Assembly: GCF_040026395.1 (NCBI RefSeq)
Contig: NZ_CP157278.1
Coordinates: 1,736,001-1,800,000 of the forward strand
Length of the DNA: 64,000 nt
DNA from: Pedobacter lusitanus
Lineage (GTDB): Bacteria; Bacteroidota; Bacteroidia; Sphingobacteriales; Sphingobacteriaceae
Direction of reading: 5' to 3'
Shown: one piece after another, positions 25,652-34,768 of the stretch
Layout: every line of letters starts with the position of its first letter
Numbering within the stretch: position 1 is the first letter of the stretch
Program-made: the position numbers and the translations under genes
The notes under the pieces: generated by a model
What the model saw: only the letters and a program-made list of their open reading frames with translations
Told to the model about the DNA's origin: nothing
Database searches by the model: none

Positions 25652-27514
25652 ATGAAGAATACAGAATCATTAAGTGAAGTACATCAGAGTGTAGATACTG
25701 GTAAACGTACGGGATGGAGAAGGATACTATCATTTATAGGCCCGGCCTATCTGGTCAGTGTAGGTTATATGGACCCCGGCAACTGGGCTACAGATCTTGC
25801 CGGAGGTAGTAAATTTGGTTATCAGCTAATCTGGGTATTACTGATGTCAAATCTGATTGCCCTGCTGTTGCAATCCCTGAGCGCAAGATTAGGGATAGTA
25901 AGAGGTCTTGATCTGGCTCAGGCTTCGAGAAATGCTTATCCCAAATGGGTAAATATTCCGTTATTCGGTCTAGCACAGACAGCGATCGTTGCCTGTGATC
26001 TGGCCGAAATTATAGGAATGGCAATTGGTCTTAACCTGCTTTTCGGGTTACCGCTAATCTGGGGTATCAGTATAACCATTTTTGATACGGTCTTACTTCT
26101 CTTCCTGATGAATAAAGGAATGCGTAAAATGGAAACTTTCATTGTTTCTATGGTTTTCATTGTAGGCATCTCATTTTTAGTCGAAATGTTTATTGTTGAG
26201 CCCTCTCTGAAAGAGATTGTTAAAGGCCTGGAGCCTTCTGTACTATCCGGACAGGCACTCTATATTGCAATCGGAATTATTGGAGCAACAGTAATGCCCC
26301 ATAACCTGTACCTGCACTCTTCGCTGGTACAAACAAGGAAGTTTGAAAGAGACAACAAGGGCATTAAAGAAGCCATAAAATTCAACTTTATAGATACTGC
26401 AGTTGCCCTTAACCTTGCCTTTTTTGTGAATGCTGCGATTCTTATTCTTGCGGCAGCAGCCTTTTACAAAAACGGATTACATGAAGTTGCAGAAATACAG
26501 GATGCTTATAAATTACTTGGTCATATTTTCGGCGGGGTAGCACCAAGTCTTTTTGCTATAGCGCTGATTGCGGCTGGTCAGAGTTCAACAATTACCGGTA
26601 CACTTGCCGGGCAGATTGTGATGGAAGGACACCTGAATCTTAGGATTCAGCCCTGGCTGAGACGTCTGATTACCCGTTTACTAGCCATTATCCCAGCTTT
26701 TTTCACGATCTTATACTTCGGTAATGATGCACTGAGCGGCCTGCTTATTTTAAGCCAGGTAGTCTTAAGTTTACAGCTGGGCTTTGCGGTAATCCCACTG
26801 ATTCACTTCACTTCGGATAAAAAAGAAATGAAAGGTTTTGCGATTAAACTATGGGTCAAAATATTAGCATGGATCAGTGCTGCAGTAATTGTAGCGCTGA
26901 ATATAAAACTGGTTATAGAAGAGATTTCAGGATGGGCAAGTGCTTCTGATGGCTGGTATATCAATATCCTGATTATACCGGTGGCTATCCTCATCGGGCT
27001 GCTTTTATTATATGTTTTTGTATATCCAATGTTCGGAGCCAAGGATAAACCGGAGAAAAATATACCACATGGTAATGCACTGGATATTGAGCCAATTGCA
27101 CAGATTCATTATACCAGGATAGGTATTACCGTAGACTTTTCCAGGAACGATTTAAATACTATCCGTCATGCCCTGATCCAGGGTGGAAAAAAGGCAGATT
27201 ATCATTTAATTCATATCGTTGAAACTGCAGGTGCAAGGTATCATGGAGAATCAGCATTGGATCACGAAACATTGAGTGATGCCGAAAATCTGAAGAAATA
27301 TTGTCAGAACCTGGCCAATCTGGGTTATCACGGTATCCCTCATATAGGCTTTGGGGGAGCACCGGGCGCAATCGCAGAAATCACCAGGAACAATGACCTG
27401 CAATTACTGGTTATGGGAGCCCACGGTCACAAAGGCTTAAAAGATCTGATATTCGGGACAACTGTCGAAGCAGTAAGACACAAAATTACTATTCCTGTTT
27501 TAGTAGTCAGATAA
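25652..27514 (+). CDS. mntH: Nramp-family Mn/Fe transporter fused to a UspA domain
   Basis: 620 aa. Residues about 25-450 are an 11-TM Nramp transporter: the first metal-site motif MDPGNWATDLAGG and TM6 motif GATVMPHNLYLHSS are intact. Residues about 485-620 are a universal stress protein domain (GITVDFSRNDLNTIRHAL ... LQLLVMGAHGHKGLKDLIFGTTVEAVRHKITIPVLVVR) with a GxxG-9-GTT-like nucleotide-binding signature. So a proton-coupled importer carries a putative ATP-binding cytosolic module. Cotranscribed with mntR. The fusion recurs in Bacteroidota as far as I recall; the role of the UspA part is not known. Confidence 0.92.
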   Translation: MKNTESLSEVHQSVDTGKRTGWRRILSFIGPAYLVSVGYMDPGNWATDLAGGSKFGYQLIWVLLMSNLIALLLQSLSARLGIVRGLDLAQASRNAYPKWVNIPLFGLAQTAIVACDLAEIIGMAIGLNLLFGLPLIWGISITIFDTVLLLFLMNKGMRKMETFIVSMVFIVGISFLVEMFIVEPSLKEIVKGLEPSVLSGQALYIAIGIIGATVMPHNLYLHSSLVQTRKFERDNKGIKEAIKFNFIDTAVALNLAFFVNAAILILAAAAFYKNGLHEVAEIQDAYKLLGHIFGGVAPSLFAIALIAAGQSSTITGTLAGQIVMEGHLNLRIQPWLRRLITRLLAIIPAFFTILYFGNDALSGLLILSQVVLSLQLGFAVIPLIHFTSDKKEMKGFAIKLWVKILAWISAAVIVALNIKLVIEEISGWASASDGWYINILIIPVAILIGLLLLYVFVYPMFGAKDKPEKNIPHGNALDIEPIAQIHYTRIGITVDFSRNDLNTIRHALIQGGKKADYHLIHIVETAGARYHGESALDHETLSDAENLKKYCQNLANLGYHGIPHIGFGGAPGAIAEITRNNDLQLLVMGAHGHKGLKDLIFGTTVEAVRHKITIPVLVVR

Positions 27515-27546
27515 TCCTCTATACATTGTAAAATCCTGTTTAAATT

Positions 27547-27581
27547 CTGAAAGAATTGCTGTAAATCGGCAATTCTTTCAG
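27547..27581. terminator. Hairpin between mntH and smpB
   Basis: Perfect 13-bp stem CTGAAAGAATTGC (27547-27559) with GCAATTCTTTCAG (27569-27581), 9-nt loop. No T tract follows, so it may be a weak terminator or an mRNA-stabilising structure; it ends 15 nt before the smpB ATG. Confidence 0.5.
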
Positions 27582-27596
27582 ATATTAGCTGATTCT

Positions 27597-28046
27597 ATGG
27601 CGAACGACATTCAAATAAAAAATAAAAGAGCATACTTTGATTACCATATTGTTGATAAATACAATGCTGGTCTGGCCTTACTGGGAACAGAAATAAAAGC
27701 CATCAGACAAGGCAAAGCCAATATGAGTGATGCCTTCTGTATGTTCATCGATAATATACTGTACGTAAGAAACCTTCATATCTCAGAATACAGCCACAGC
27801 TCTTTCCACCATCATGACATTAAACGTGACAGAGTATTACTTTTACAAAAAAAGGAACTGAAAAAGCTAAAATTCAGAAGTGAAGAAAAAGGATATACCA
27901 TTGTTCCCCTGCGTATTTTCACTAACGAAAGAGGTTTTGCAAAAATAGAAATCGCACTGGCACAGGGTAAGAAAGATTTTGATAAGAGAGATAGTATCAA
28001 AGACCGTGAATCCAAACGTGAAATGGACCGGGCAATAAAAGGTTAA
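27597..28046 (+). CDS. smpB: SsrA-binding protein SmpB
   Basis: 149 aa. tmRNA partner in trans-translation. Conserved features: NKRAYFDYHIVDKYNAGLALLGTEIKAIRQGKANMSDAF, RDRVLLLQKKELKKL, and the basic tail KKDFDKRDSIKDRESKREMDR that inserts in the mRNA channel. The stop codon abuts the stop of the convergent pcm gene with no gap. The tmRNA gene itself is not in the window. Confidence 0.97.
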   Translation: MANDIQIKNKRAYFDYHIVDKYNAGLALLGTEIKAIRQGKANMSDAFCMFIDNILYVRNLHISEYSHSSFHHHDIKRDRVLLLQKKELKKLKFRSEEKGYTIVPLRIFTNERGFAKIEIALAQGKKDFDKRDSIKDRESKREMDRAIKG

Positions 28047-28703
28047 TTACCAGGCCTGGTCTCCTACGAGCGGTACAAATCTGAAAGTATCGAGTTCGAA
28101 CTTTTCATATTCAGTTTCGCTAACCCTGATAACAGTAACCATTACCTGCGAATGTTCATTACCTACCGGGATCACCAGGATTCCTCCTATTTTAAGCTGC
28201 TTCAATAAAATTTCAGGAACAAAAGGTGCACCTGCTGTTACGATAATTTTATGATAGGGAGCATGTTCGGCGATCCCCATTGAACCATCTCCATAAAAGA
28301 AATGAGCCTTATATCCCATCCCCGGTAATACTTTCAGCGTATGATTATAAATACTTTCCTGTCTTTCAATAGTAAATACCTCGGCACCCAGCTCCATAAG
28401 TATACAGGTCTGATAACCTGAACCGGTACCAATTTCCAACACCTTATCCCCTTTGCTGATATGCAGCAATTCACTTTGATAAGCAACGGTATAGGGCTGA
28501 GAAATGGTTTGCCCGTCACCAATAGGGAATGCAATATCTTTATAAGCCTGGTTCCAGAATGTTTCATCAAAGAAAAAATGTCTCGGTACTTTCCCAATTG
28601 CCTGAAGAACACGACTATCAGCTATTCCTCTGGACTTAAGATGTTCAACCAATTTCTTCCTTGCTCCCCTTTCCCGGTAATTATCTACAAACTTGTATGC
28701 CAT
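28047..28703 (-). CDS. pcm: Protein-L-isoaspartate O-methyltransferase
   Basis: 218 aa. Repairs isoaspartyl residues using SAM. The PIMT signature is clear: VPRHFFF, GDGQTISQPYTVAYQSELL, motif I KVLEIGTGSGYQTCILMELG, and IIVTAGAPFVPEILLKQL. Full length. A TATTTTTG box ends 5 nt upstream of the start codon, which predicts a leaderless or near-leaderless transcript. The gene converges on smpB without an intergenic terminator. Confidence 0.95.
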   Translation of the reverse strand: MAYKFVDNYRERGARKKLVEHLKSRGIADSRVLQAIGKVPRHFFFDETFWNQAYKDIAFPIGDGQTISQPYTVAYQSELLHISKGDKVLEIGTGSGYQTCILMELGAEVFTIERQESIYNHTLKVLPGMGYKAHFFYGDGSMGIAEHAPYHKIIVTAGAPFVPEILLKQLKIGGILVIPVGNEHSQVMVTVIRVSETEYEKFELDTFRFVPLVGDQAW

Positions 28704-28708
28704 TGAAC

Positions 28709-28716
28709 CAAAAATA
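28709..28716 (-). promoter_or_regulatory. -7 box for pcm, predicted leaderless
   Basis: Minus strand TATTTTTG, ending 5 nt before the pcm ATG. No -33 TTTG was seen at 19-21 nt. Confidence 0.4.
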
Positions 28717-28980
28717 CTTCTTTGAAACCGATTTTTAAGGTTTTAATTCGAGGAATTTAAGCTGATCCCTGTAAAGTCCAACAGATCAAATCTTAAACAA
28801 CATCTATATGTGTTAAGAGAAAGAATATTTTTTTGACTTCCTAAAGATGAAAAAGAAATCTTATTTAAATAATCAGGTGTTTTTTTCCAATAAATACATT
28901 TAAATATATTTTCATACGGTTCTGATTTCTACTGCACAATATTGCATATTTTTATCTAACCAAATGACAATTAAAAGCTT

Positions 28981-29661
28981 ATGAAACAGACAACGCTCTC
29001 TCTGTTCCTTATATTTATTTTGGCTTTACCTGTATTTTCACAAGAAAACAACATCTACAGTATAGGGTTGAATGCGATCAGCATTATGCAGTTGCCAAGA
29101 ATAGCTAATCAGGACCCATTAAAATATCTGACTACAAATTTTAATGGTGGAATGTTTAAAGTCAATGACCGGCAGATCAGTTACCGTGTAAGTGGAAGTT
29201 TCATCAATAATAAATCGGTTCAGTTCCAGAGTGATTGTACAAATTGTGAACTGGACAATGGTCAGGTTACAGATTACAGAGTCAAACTCGGGTTTGAAAA
29301 AAGTCTTAATTATTCCCATATCCAACCCTATCTTGCATTTGATCTCGGATACAGATACAACCGCTTTAATGGCATACAGAACTATATTAGTCTGCAGAGA
29401 ACCATATCCGATATATCACAGCTGGAAACCGTTAAAAATGGTGTTACATTAGCCCCTTCCTTAGGGATAAGGATTACCCCCGTAGAACTGATTTCTGTTT
29501 TTGCAGAAGGGAGCCTTGAATTCTATTATTCCAATTTACACAGCCGGATCATTAAACAGGACCCTTCTTTTCTGGTGACAGAAACTTCAGAGCACAAAAA
29601 GGAATTCCTGTTTACTCCAATAACCATAGGCATACAGATCCACTTAGGTAACAAATATTAA
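28981..29661 (+). CDS. Exported protein, probable outer-membrane beta-barrel
   Basis: 226 aa. Signal peptide of about 21 residues (TLSLFLIFILALPVFSQ), then alternating hydrophobic/polar strands such as YRVSGSFINN, VKLGFEKSLNYSHIQPYLAFDLGYRYN, LAPSLGIRITPVELISVFAEGSLEFYYSN, ending ITIGIQIHLGNKY. The pattern resembles small 8-10 stranded barrels. A single CxxC (DCTNCE) sits near residue 85. No specific family is recognised. Monocistronic; the preceding 277 bp hold no other feature I can support. Confidence 0.7.
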   Translation: MKQTTLSLFLIFILALPVFSQENNIYSIGLNAISIMQLPRIANQDPLKYLTTNFNGGMFKVNDRQISYRVSGSFINNKSVQFQSDCTNCELDNGQVTDYRVKLGFEKSLNYSHIQPYLAFDLGYRYNRFNGIQNYISLQRTISDISQLETVKNGVTLAPSLGIRITPVELISVFAEGSLEFYYSNLHSRIIKQDPSFLVTETSEHKKEFLFTPITIGIQIHLGNKY

Positions 29662-29701
29662 TCTCAAAAAAATGCAGCCTGCTGTAAATCCCTGCAGATT
29701 A

Positions 29702-32182
29702 CTAATAAGGATCTACATCAATCTGTATGATCACGCCTTTAAAAGTATTTTCTGCATTAAAGTCTGTAATAGTTTGCTTTAATACAGCTTTAACTTTTTG
29801 AATAGCTGTAGTTTTATCAGATTTAATAATCAGTTGTTTGATATAGTAATTCCGGATCCGGGACACCAGAGGTTGTTCCGGTCCCAATACTCTGGTACCC
29901 AATTGGACTCTGAGCATGGCTGCGAAACGCGCAGAAGCTGCATTTAATATATTAGAGTCCTTATGTTTCATGTTGATAAAAATCAGTCTGGTAAAAGGCG
30001 GATAATGAAACTGCTTACGTTCAGCAATCTCATCATTATACATTTCCAGATAATTATTATCAACTACCTGCTTAATAATCCTGTGATCAGCATCATAAGC
30101 CTGAATACAAACCTTCCCCTGTTTATCTCTCCTCCCTGCACGGCCAGCCACCTGTGATAACAATTGATAACTACGCTCAAATGCTCTGAAATCAGGATAA
30201 TTCAGTAAGGTATCGGCATTAATCACACCAATCAATGTTACATTATCAAAATCGAGTCCTTTAGCAACCATCTGTGTACCTATTAAGATATCTGTTTTCT
30301 TTTCCTGGAAATCACCAATAATCTTCTGCAGACTATTTTTGGTTCTGGTACTGTCCACATCCAATCTGGCAATTTTCACGTCCGGAAAAATAAGACTTAA
30401 CTCTTCTTCTACCCTTTCAGTTCCAAAACCTTTCTGTTCAATATGCACTGAACCACAGGCAGGGCAAATATTCATACTGCTCTCATGATATCCGCAATAA
30501 TGACAATGTAGCTTACCACTGCTTTTATGAAAAGTCAGACTCACATCACAGTTTACACATTTGGGCGCAAAACCGCATGTTTTACAAATCATGATTGTTG
30601 CATAGCCCCTGCGGTTCTGAAAAAGAATTACCTGTTCTTTTCTTTCCAGTGTTGCAGCAATATCATCAATCAATACACTGGAAAAATAAGAAACCATTTT
30701 CTTTTTCTTAGTTTCTTCAGCGATCCCAACCACTTCCTGCAGCGGCAGTTCTACCCCTCCGAATCTTTCATTCAGGGTTACCAAACCATATTTATGATTT
30801 AATGCATTATAATAACTTTCAATGGATGGCGTAGCCGATCCCAATATTATTTTTGACTGATGCAGATGTGCCAGGTAAACAGCAGCATCTCTTGCCTGGT
30901 ATCTCGGAGCCGGCTCATTCTGCTTATAGGATGATTCATGCTCTTCATCAACCACGATCAGTTTCAGCTCTTTAAAAGGCAAAAATACAGCAGAACGGGC
31001 ACCCAGAACAATCTTATATTTACCATTCATCACACTGTTCCAGATTTCCACGCGTTCGTTATCATTGAATTTAGAATGATATACACCAATAGCATCTCCA
31101 AAATAGCGCTTTATTCTTTCTACGATCTGCGTGGTCAGTGCAATTTCCGGCAGCAGAAATAATACCTGTCCTCCTTTTTCAATTGCCTGTTCAATCAGCT
31201 TAATATAAACCTGGGTTTTACCGGATGCCGTTATTCCATGTAATAAAACAACATCTTTAGTCTGAAATTCGGTCTCAATACGTTGCAGGGCCACACTTTG
31301 TGCAGCACTCAGTTTAAAATTCAGAATCATATCATCAGATTCATCATTTAAACGGCTCACTACTTTCTTTTTAAGGAAGAATATCTCCTTATCCAGCAGA
31401 GATTTCAATGCCGCCTGACCACAGCTGCTGTCTTCCAGTAATTGCTGTCTGGAGATATCTATTCCCGATTTGGAAAGTTTAATATAAGTCAGCAGTGCAT
31501 CAAGTTGTTTTGGGGCACGTTCCAGTACCTCAAAAAGATGTTTGAAATTCCCTTCTTCCTGATAGAACGGATTCAGGGTAATATAGGACTTTAATAAAGG
31601 TTTATATTTTTCTACAACCTCTTCTGCAATGTAAATAACCTCCTTATCCAAAAGAGATCTGATTAACGGAAATACCGTTTTCTGTCCTAACAACCTGGAA
31701 ATCTGATCTACGGTCAGCCGCTTCTGTTTTTCCAGTGCAGTCACCAGAACGTTCTCCTTATCAGTAATATCAAGCTCTTCTAATGAAGCTTCTTCCCGAA
31801 GGATAATAATAGTCTCACTGGCTAGTTTTAATCCCGCAGGAAGCGCCGCAGACATTACTTCTCCTTCATTACACAAATAATATGCTGTCATCCAGTTCCA
31901 GAACTTCAGCTGCATGTCATTTACAACAGGATGTTCATCAATTACATCTATAATGTATTTAGCCTGATATATTTCCGGAGCAGTCTGACTGATACTTCTG
32001 ATCAGTGCGGTATAAATCTTATTCTTTCCAAACTGAACTATTACCCTTTTACCAATGGCTATATGTTCATTCAGTTCAAACGGAACACGATAGATATAGT
32101 TTTTTGAAAGAGAGAGCGGCAAAATAACCTCTATAAACAGCGTATCCCTTTCGGCAAAAGCTATATCATTAAATTCCTGCAT
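29702..32182 (-). CDS. priA: Primosomal replication protein N' (PriA helicase)
   Basis: 826 aa. Restarts stalled replication forks as a 3'-to-5' superfamily 2 helicase. Walker A is GITASGKTQVY, Walker B VVDEEHESSYKQ, and the zinc-binding module between the helicase lobes is complete (CKTCGFAPKCVNC ... CHYCGYHES ... CPACGSVHI, eight Cys). Motifs V/VI appear in LIGTQMVAKGLDF and QLLSQVAGRAGR. The N-terminal 3'-end binding domain is present. Lies directly after a DUF423 gene with no spacing and is cotranscribed with it. Confidence 0.96.
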   Translation of the reverse strand: MQEFNDIAFAERDTLFIEVILPLSLSKNYIYRVPFELNEHIAIGKRVIVQFGKNKIYTALIRSISQTAPEIYQAKYIIDVIDEHPVVNDMQLKFWNWMTAYYLCNEGEVMSAALPAGLKLASETIIILREEASLEELDITDKENVLVTALEKQKRLTVDQISRLLGQKTVFPLIRSLLDKEVIYIAEEVVEKYKPLLKSYITLNPFYQEEGNFKHLFEVLERAPKQLDALLTYIKLSKSGIDISRQQLLEDSSCGQAALKSLLDKEIFFLKKKVVSRLNDESDDMILNFKLSAAQSVALQRIETEFQTKDVVLLHGITASGKTQVYIKLIEQAIEKGGQVLFLLPEIALTTQIVERIKRYFGDAIGVYHSKFNDNERVEIWNSVMNGKYKIVLGARSAVFLPFKELKLIVVDEEHESSYKQNEPAPRYQARDAAVYLAHLHQSKIILGSATPSIESYYNALNHKYGLVTLNERFGGVELPLQEVVGIAEETKKKKMVSYFSSVLIDDIAATLERKEQVILFQNRRGYATIMICKTCGFAPKCVNCDVSLTFHKSSGKLHCHYCGYHESSMNICPACGSVHIEQKGFGTERVEEELSLIFPDVKIARLDVDSTRTKNSLQKIIGDFQEKKTDILIGTQMVAKGLDFDNVTLIGVINADTLLNYPDFRAFERSYQLLSQVAGRAGRRDKQGKVCIQAYDADHRIIKQVVDNNYLEMYNDEIAERKQFHYPPFTRLIFINMKHKDSNILNAASARFAAMLRVQLGTRVLGPEQPLVSRIRNYYIKQLIIKSDKTTAIQKVKAVLKQTITDFNAENTFKGVIIQIDVDPY

Positions 32183-32569
32183 TTATCTGTTTTTTAATGC
32201 GGCGAAAAATAGAGAAATCCAGCCTGCAACTAATAATAATCCTCCCAGAGGAGTAATCGGACCCACTATATTTACCCAGCTTAACTGCAGTACCTCGCGG
32301 GTGGCCAGCAGATAAAGGGATCCAGAAAAGAACAGGATACCAATTGTGAAGCAGTAATAGGCAATATCAACCAGTTTATTTCTGAATCTTGCAAAAGTAG
32401 ACAGAAACAACAGTGCAAAAGTATGATAAAACTGATATTCGATTCCTTTTGCCCAGATGGCCAGCTGATCGGCTGAAATCATACTTTTCAACCCATGCGC
32501 ACCAAATGCACCTAATATTACCGCTACAGCCCCAAAAAAAGAAGCCGTCAAAATTATTCTTCTGTTCAT
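32183..32569 (-). CDS. DUF423 membrane protein
   Basis: 128 aa with four predicted membrane helices. The DUF423 (YgdD/YwdK) hallmarks are present: ILGAFGAHGLK near the N-terminus, IEYQFYHTFALL, and PLGGLLLVAGW near the end. Function unknown. Its stop is immediately adjacent to the priA start. Confidence 0.88.
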   Translation of the reverse strand: MNRRIILTASFFGAVAVILGAFGAHGLKSMISADQLAIWAKGIEYQFYHTFALLFLSTFARFRNKLVDIAYYCFTIGILFFSGSLYLLATREVLQLSWVNIVGPITPLGGLLLVAGWISLFFAALKNR

Positions 32570-32594
32570 TCGATTTGTCTTAATTCCAGCCTCA

Positions 32595-32602
32595 CAAAAT
32601 TA
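32595..32602 (-). promoter_or_regulatory. -7 box for the DUF423-priA operon
   Basis: Minus strand TAATTTTG, a TAnnTTTG match 25 nt upstream of the DUF423 start; predicted leader about 20 nt. Confidence 0.4.
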
Positions 32603-32890
32603 CGCAACCTAAATGCATTTTTGTTAACTCTGCTTGTAAATTATTTATTCCGGCTGCTTTAAAATTTAAAACTAATTCTATTTTAAACCATTTCCCGGAT
32701 GCTTTTCTTCAAGATTTACAGCTGTTTATCAAATAAGATGAAACATATCAGCTGCCAAATAAAAATTACTGATCCCAATATCCAAAGTAAGTCCATAATC
32801 AGACAGTAAGATAAGGTATAAGGTAGAGCTCTGTTTTGCGCTACCCATGACTGCTATTAAGCCTATACTGTAGTTAGGTTTAATACGCCA

Positions 32891-32969
32891 TTGATACGGG
32901 TTTGAAACGGGGTTGATACGGGTCGGGGCGTTTCAACCCCGCTTCAACCCCGTATCAACCCCGTTTCAA
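32891..32969. repeat. Inverted array of 11-bp units (TTGAWACGGGG)
   Basis: Left side: TTGATACGGGT, TTGAAACGGGG, TTGATACGGG in direct order. Right side: the same units in reverse orientation, with one variant (TTGAAGCGGGG on the minus strand). Positions 32902-32922 and 32949-32969 pair perfectly over 21 bp; the 26-nt loop holds a second stem CGGGG/CCCCG (32924-32928, 32937-32941). Much richer in G+C than its surroundings. It looks like a mobile or amplified intergenic repeat, or a protein-binding array at one helical turn spacing. Confidence 0.8.
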
Positions 32970-33062
32970 TAGTAAGCAGAACATAGCGACTAACATAAGT
33001 TAACAGCAGCTAATATCTTAGTCTTTACAAAGAAAATATCACCTAATGATCAACAATTAGCG

Positions 33063-33070
33063 TAAATTTG
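33063..33070 (+). promoter_or_regulatory. -7 box for the 526-aa protein gene
   Basis: TAAATTTG matches TAnnTTTG, 24 nt before the ATG at 33095. Confidence 0.45.
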
Positions 33071-33094
33071 TCATAAGCCCGTGCTTAAACACAA

Positions 33095-34675
33095 ATGAAA
33101 AAGATATATTTCACCCTATTTACTTTATTCGCAGCGATTGTGGGTATGGCTTACCTGTATTTCTCCAGACTGAATCAGGAAACAACCTATAAAGAAACCA
33201 GTTTATATGCCGCCACAGCAAACTCCGGCCTGGTCTTCTGCATCCGGAATGACAAAAGCATATTCGACATATTGAAGGGGCAGGATTTTTTTCAGAAACT
33301 GCTTGGACCAGAAAAATTCAGTCAGCTTAGTTTGCTAAAAAACAAGCTCACAGCTAATTCTGCAATGAATCATATGATTGGCAATAGAAATATCTTTATC
33401 AGTTTTTCTGCCGGTGCGAACAAAACTGTTGATTATCTTATCAGTACCCAGCTCAATGATGAACTGGAAAAACAGAAGCTGTTCAACACTTTAAAATCGA
33501 CAGGAATAAATATCAGAACGGAGGATGGTATAGCTAAATTGACCTTGAATGACAGTGCCTCTTTTTATCTGAATGTAGAAAAGAACCTGATTTTACTTTC
33601 CAACAGCCCTGCGCCGGTAAAAGCAGCAATTTCTGCTGTTTCTGATGAAGAGAATAATCATTTTGTAGCTTACATCAAATCGAGCGGAAAATTCAGCAAA
33701 AACAGTCTGGGTAATCTGTATATAGATTTCAACAAGATTCCTGCCTTATTAAAATCAATGCTGCCCGGTCATTTAAACGGAGGACTTTCGGTATTTAACC
33801 ATCAGAATTCTTTTTCAACCCTCAATTATAACTTTAGTAAAGAAAGATTATTTTTCAACGGGAGCTCCCAGCTAAATGATCAGAAGAATTACCTGAGCCT
33901 GTTTGCAGCCCTTTCTCCTCAAAAAAACAGTATAGATAATCTTTTACCAGAAAATACTGCAAATTTCCGTTTATATGCACTGAGTGACTATAACTCCTGG
34001 AGAAAAACGCTGAGTAACTGGTTTTTGATTAACGGGGAAAACCAGAAAATTAAGAATACAATCAGCAGTTTCAACAAAGAATATCATTTAGATGCAGAGA
34101 AAATTTTCCCGGTATATTTTCAGAATCAGCTGATCACTTTTCAGCTTAAATCATCCGAAAATCTGGCTGCCATCAACCTGACCAATGGTGATAAGGTTAA
34201 ACAACTTTTACTGGATATGAGTGAGGATTATAATCCGGATATTAAAAAATTCAAAAAATCAGGTCTTTTATACTGTTACTTCGGGGAACCTTTTAAATCA
34301 TTCACTAAACCATATTACACTATAATTGATAATTATATGATCATTTCAAATCAACCCGGAGCACTCCGGTCATTTTTAGATGATTATCATCAAAATAAAT
34401 TACTGATTAATACCCCTGATTATATCAATGTATATAGCCAGATTTCAAAAACAGCAAACGTCACCTACTACGTGAACCGGAAAAATTCTGTCGATCTGGC
34501 CAGAAGAACAATCTATACCCCCTATTATAATCATTTCATTAAAAAACAGGGGCTGGAACAATTTACTTCGCTGATTTATCAGTTAAATGGCGATAAAGGA
34601 GCGTTTCAAACTAATCTGCTGATCAATACTGTACCTGAAATCATTCCTGATACCCTTGAAAATTTAACAAATTAA
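33095..34675 (+). CDS. Conserved membrane-anchored protein of unknown function
   Basis: 526 aa. One N-terminal membrane anchor (IYFTLFTLFAAIVGMAYLYFS), then a large extracytoplasmic region with repeated substructures around TVDYLISTQLND, FVAYIKSSGKF, NLYIDFNKIPALLKSML and ANVTYYVNRKNSVDLARR, which look like two related alpha/beta halves. No Cys-rich, enzymatic or lipoprotein motif. It precedes a DUF5723-like gene on the same strand by 93 nt. Such proteins are found across Sphingobacteriaceae; function not known to me. Confidence 0.7.
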   Translation: MKKIYFTLFTLFAAIVGMAYLYFSRLNQETTYKETSLYAATANSGLVFCIRNDKSIFDILKGQDFFQKLLGPEKFSQLSLLKNKLTANSAMNHMIGNRNIFISFSAGANKTVDYLISTQLNDELEKQKLFNTLKSTGINIRTEDGIAKLTLNDSASFYLNVEKNLILLSNSPAPVKAAISAVSDEENNHFVAYIKSSGKFSKNSLGNLYIDFNKIPALLKSMLPGHLNGGLSVFNHQNSFSTLNYNFSKERLFFNGSSQLNDQKNYLSLFAALSPQKNSIDNLLPENTANFRLYALSDYNSWRKTLSNWFLINGENQKIKNTISSFNKEYHLDAEKIFPVYFQNQLITFQLKSSENLAAINLTNGDKVKQLLLDMSEDYNPDIKKFKKSGLLYCYFGEPFKSFTKPYYTIIDNYMIISNQPGALRSFLDDYHQNKLLINTPDYINVYSQISKTANVTYYVNRKNSVDLARRTIYTPYYNHFIKKQGLEQFTSLIYQLNGDKGAFQTNLLINTVPEIIPDTLENLTN

Positions 34676-34768
34676 TAGTCGCTATCTATTTTTTTAATTA
34701 CCATATTTAAATACCTGTTTAAAATCAGCTAATTAAATTTGAACAGAAAAAAACACAGCTTTCAACTT

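Larger units (their letters stand above)
32570..33094. other. 525-bp intergenic region without genes
   Basis: Holds the DUF423 promoter at its left end, a GC-rich inverted repeat array at 32891-32969, and a TAAATTTG box at 33063-33070 before the next gene. No coding frame or tRNA is supportable. The AT-rich part 32620-32880 shows no feature I recognise. Confidence 0.6.

Noticed and set aside
28704..28980. Possible short peptide from an ATG near 28848
   Set aside because: Only about 18 codons, no family resemblance and no ribosome-binding or promoter evidence.
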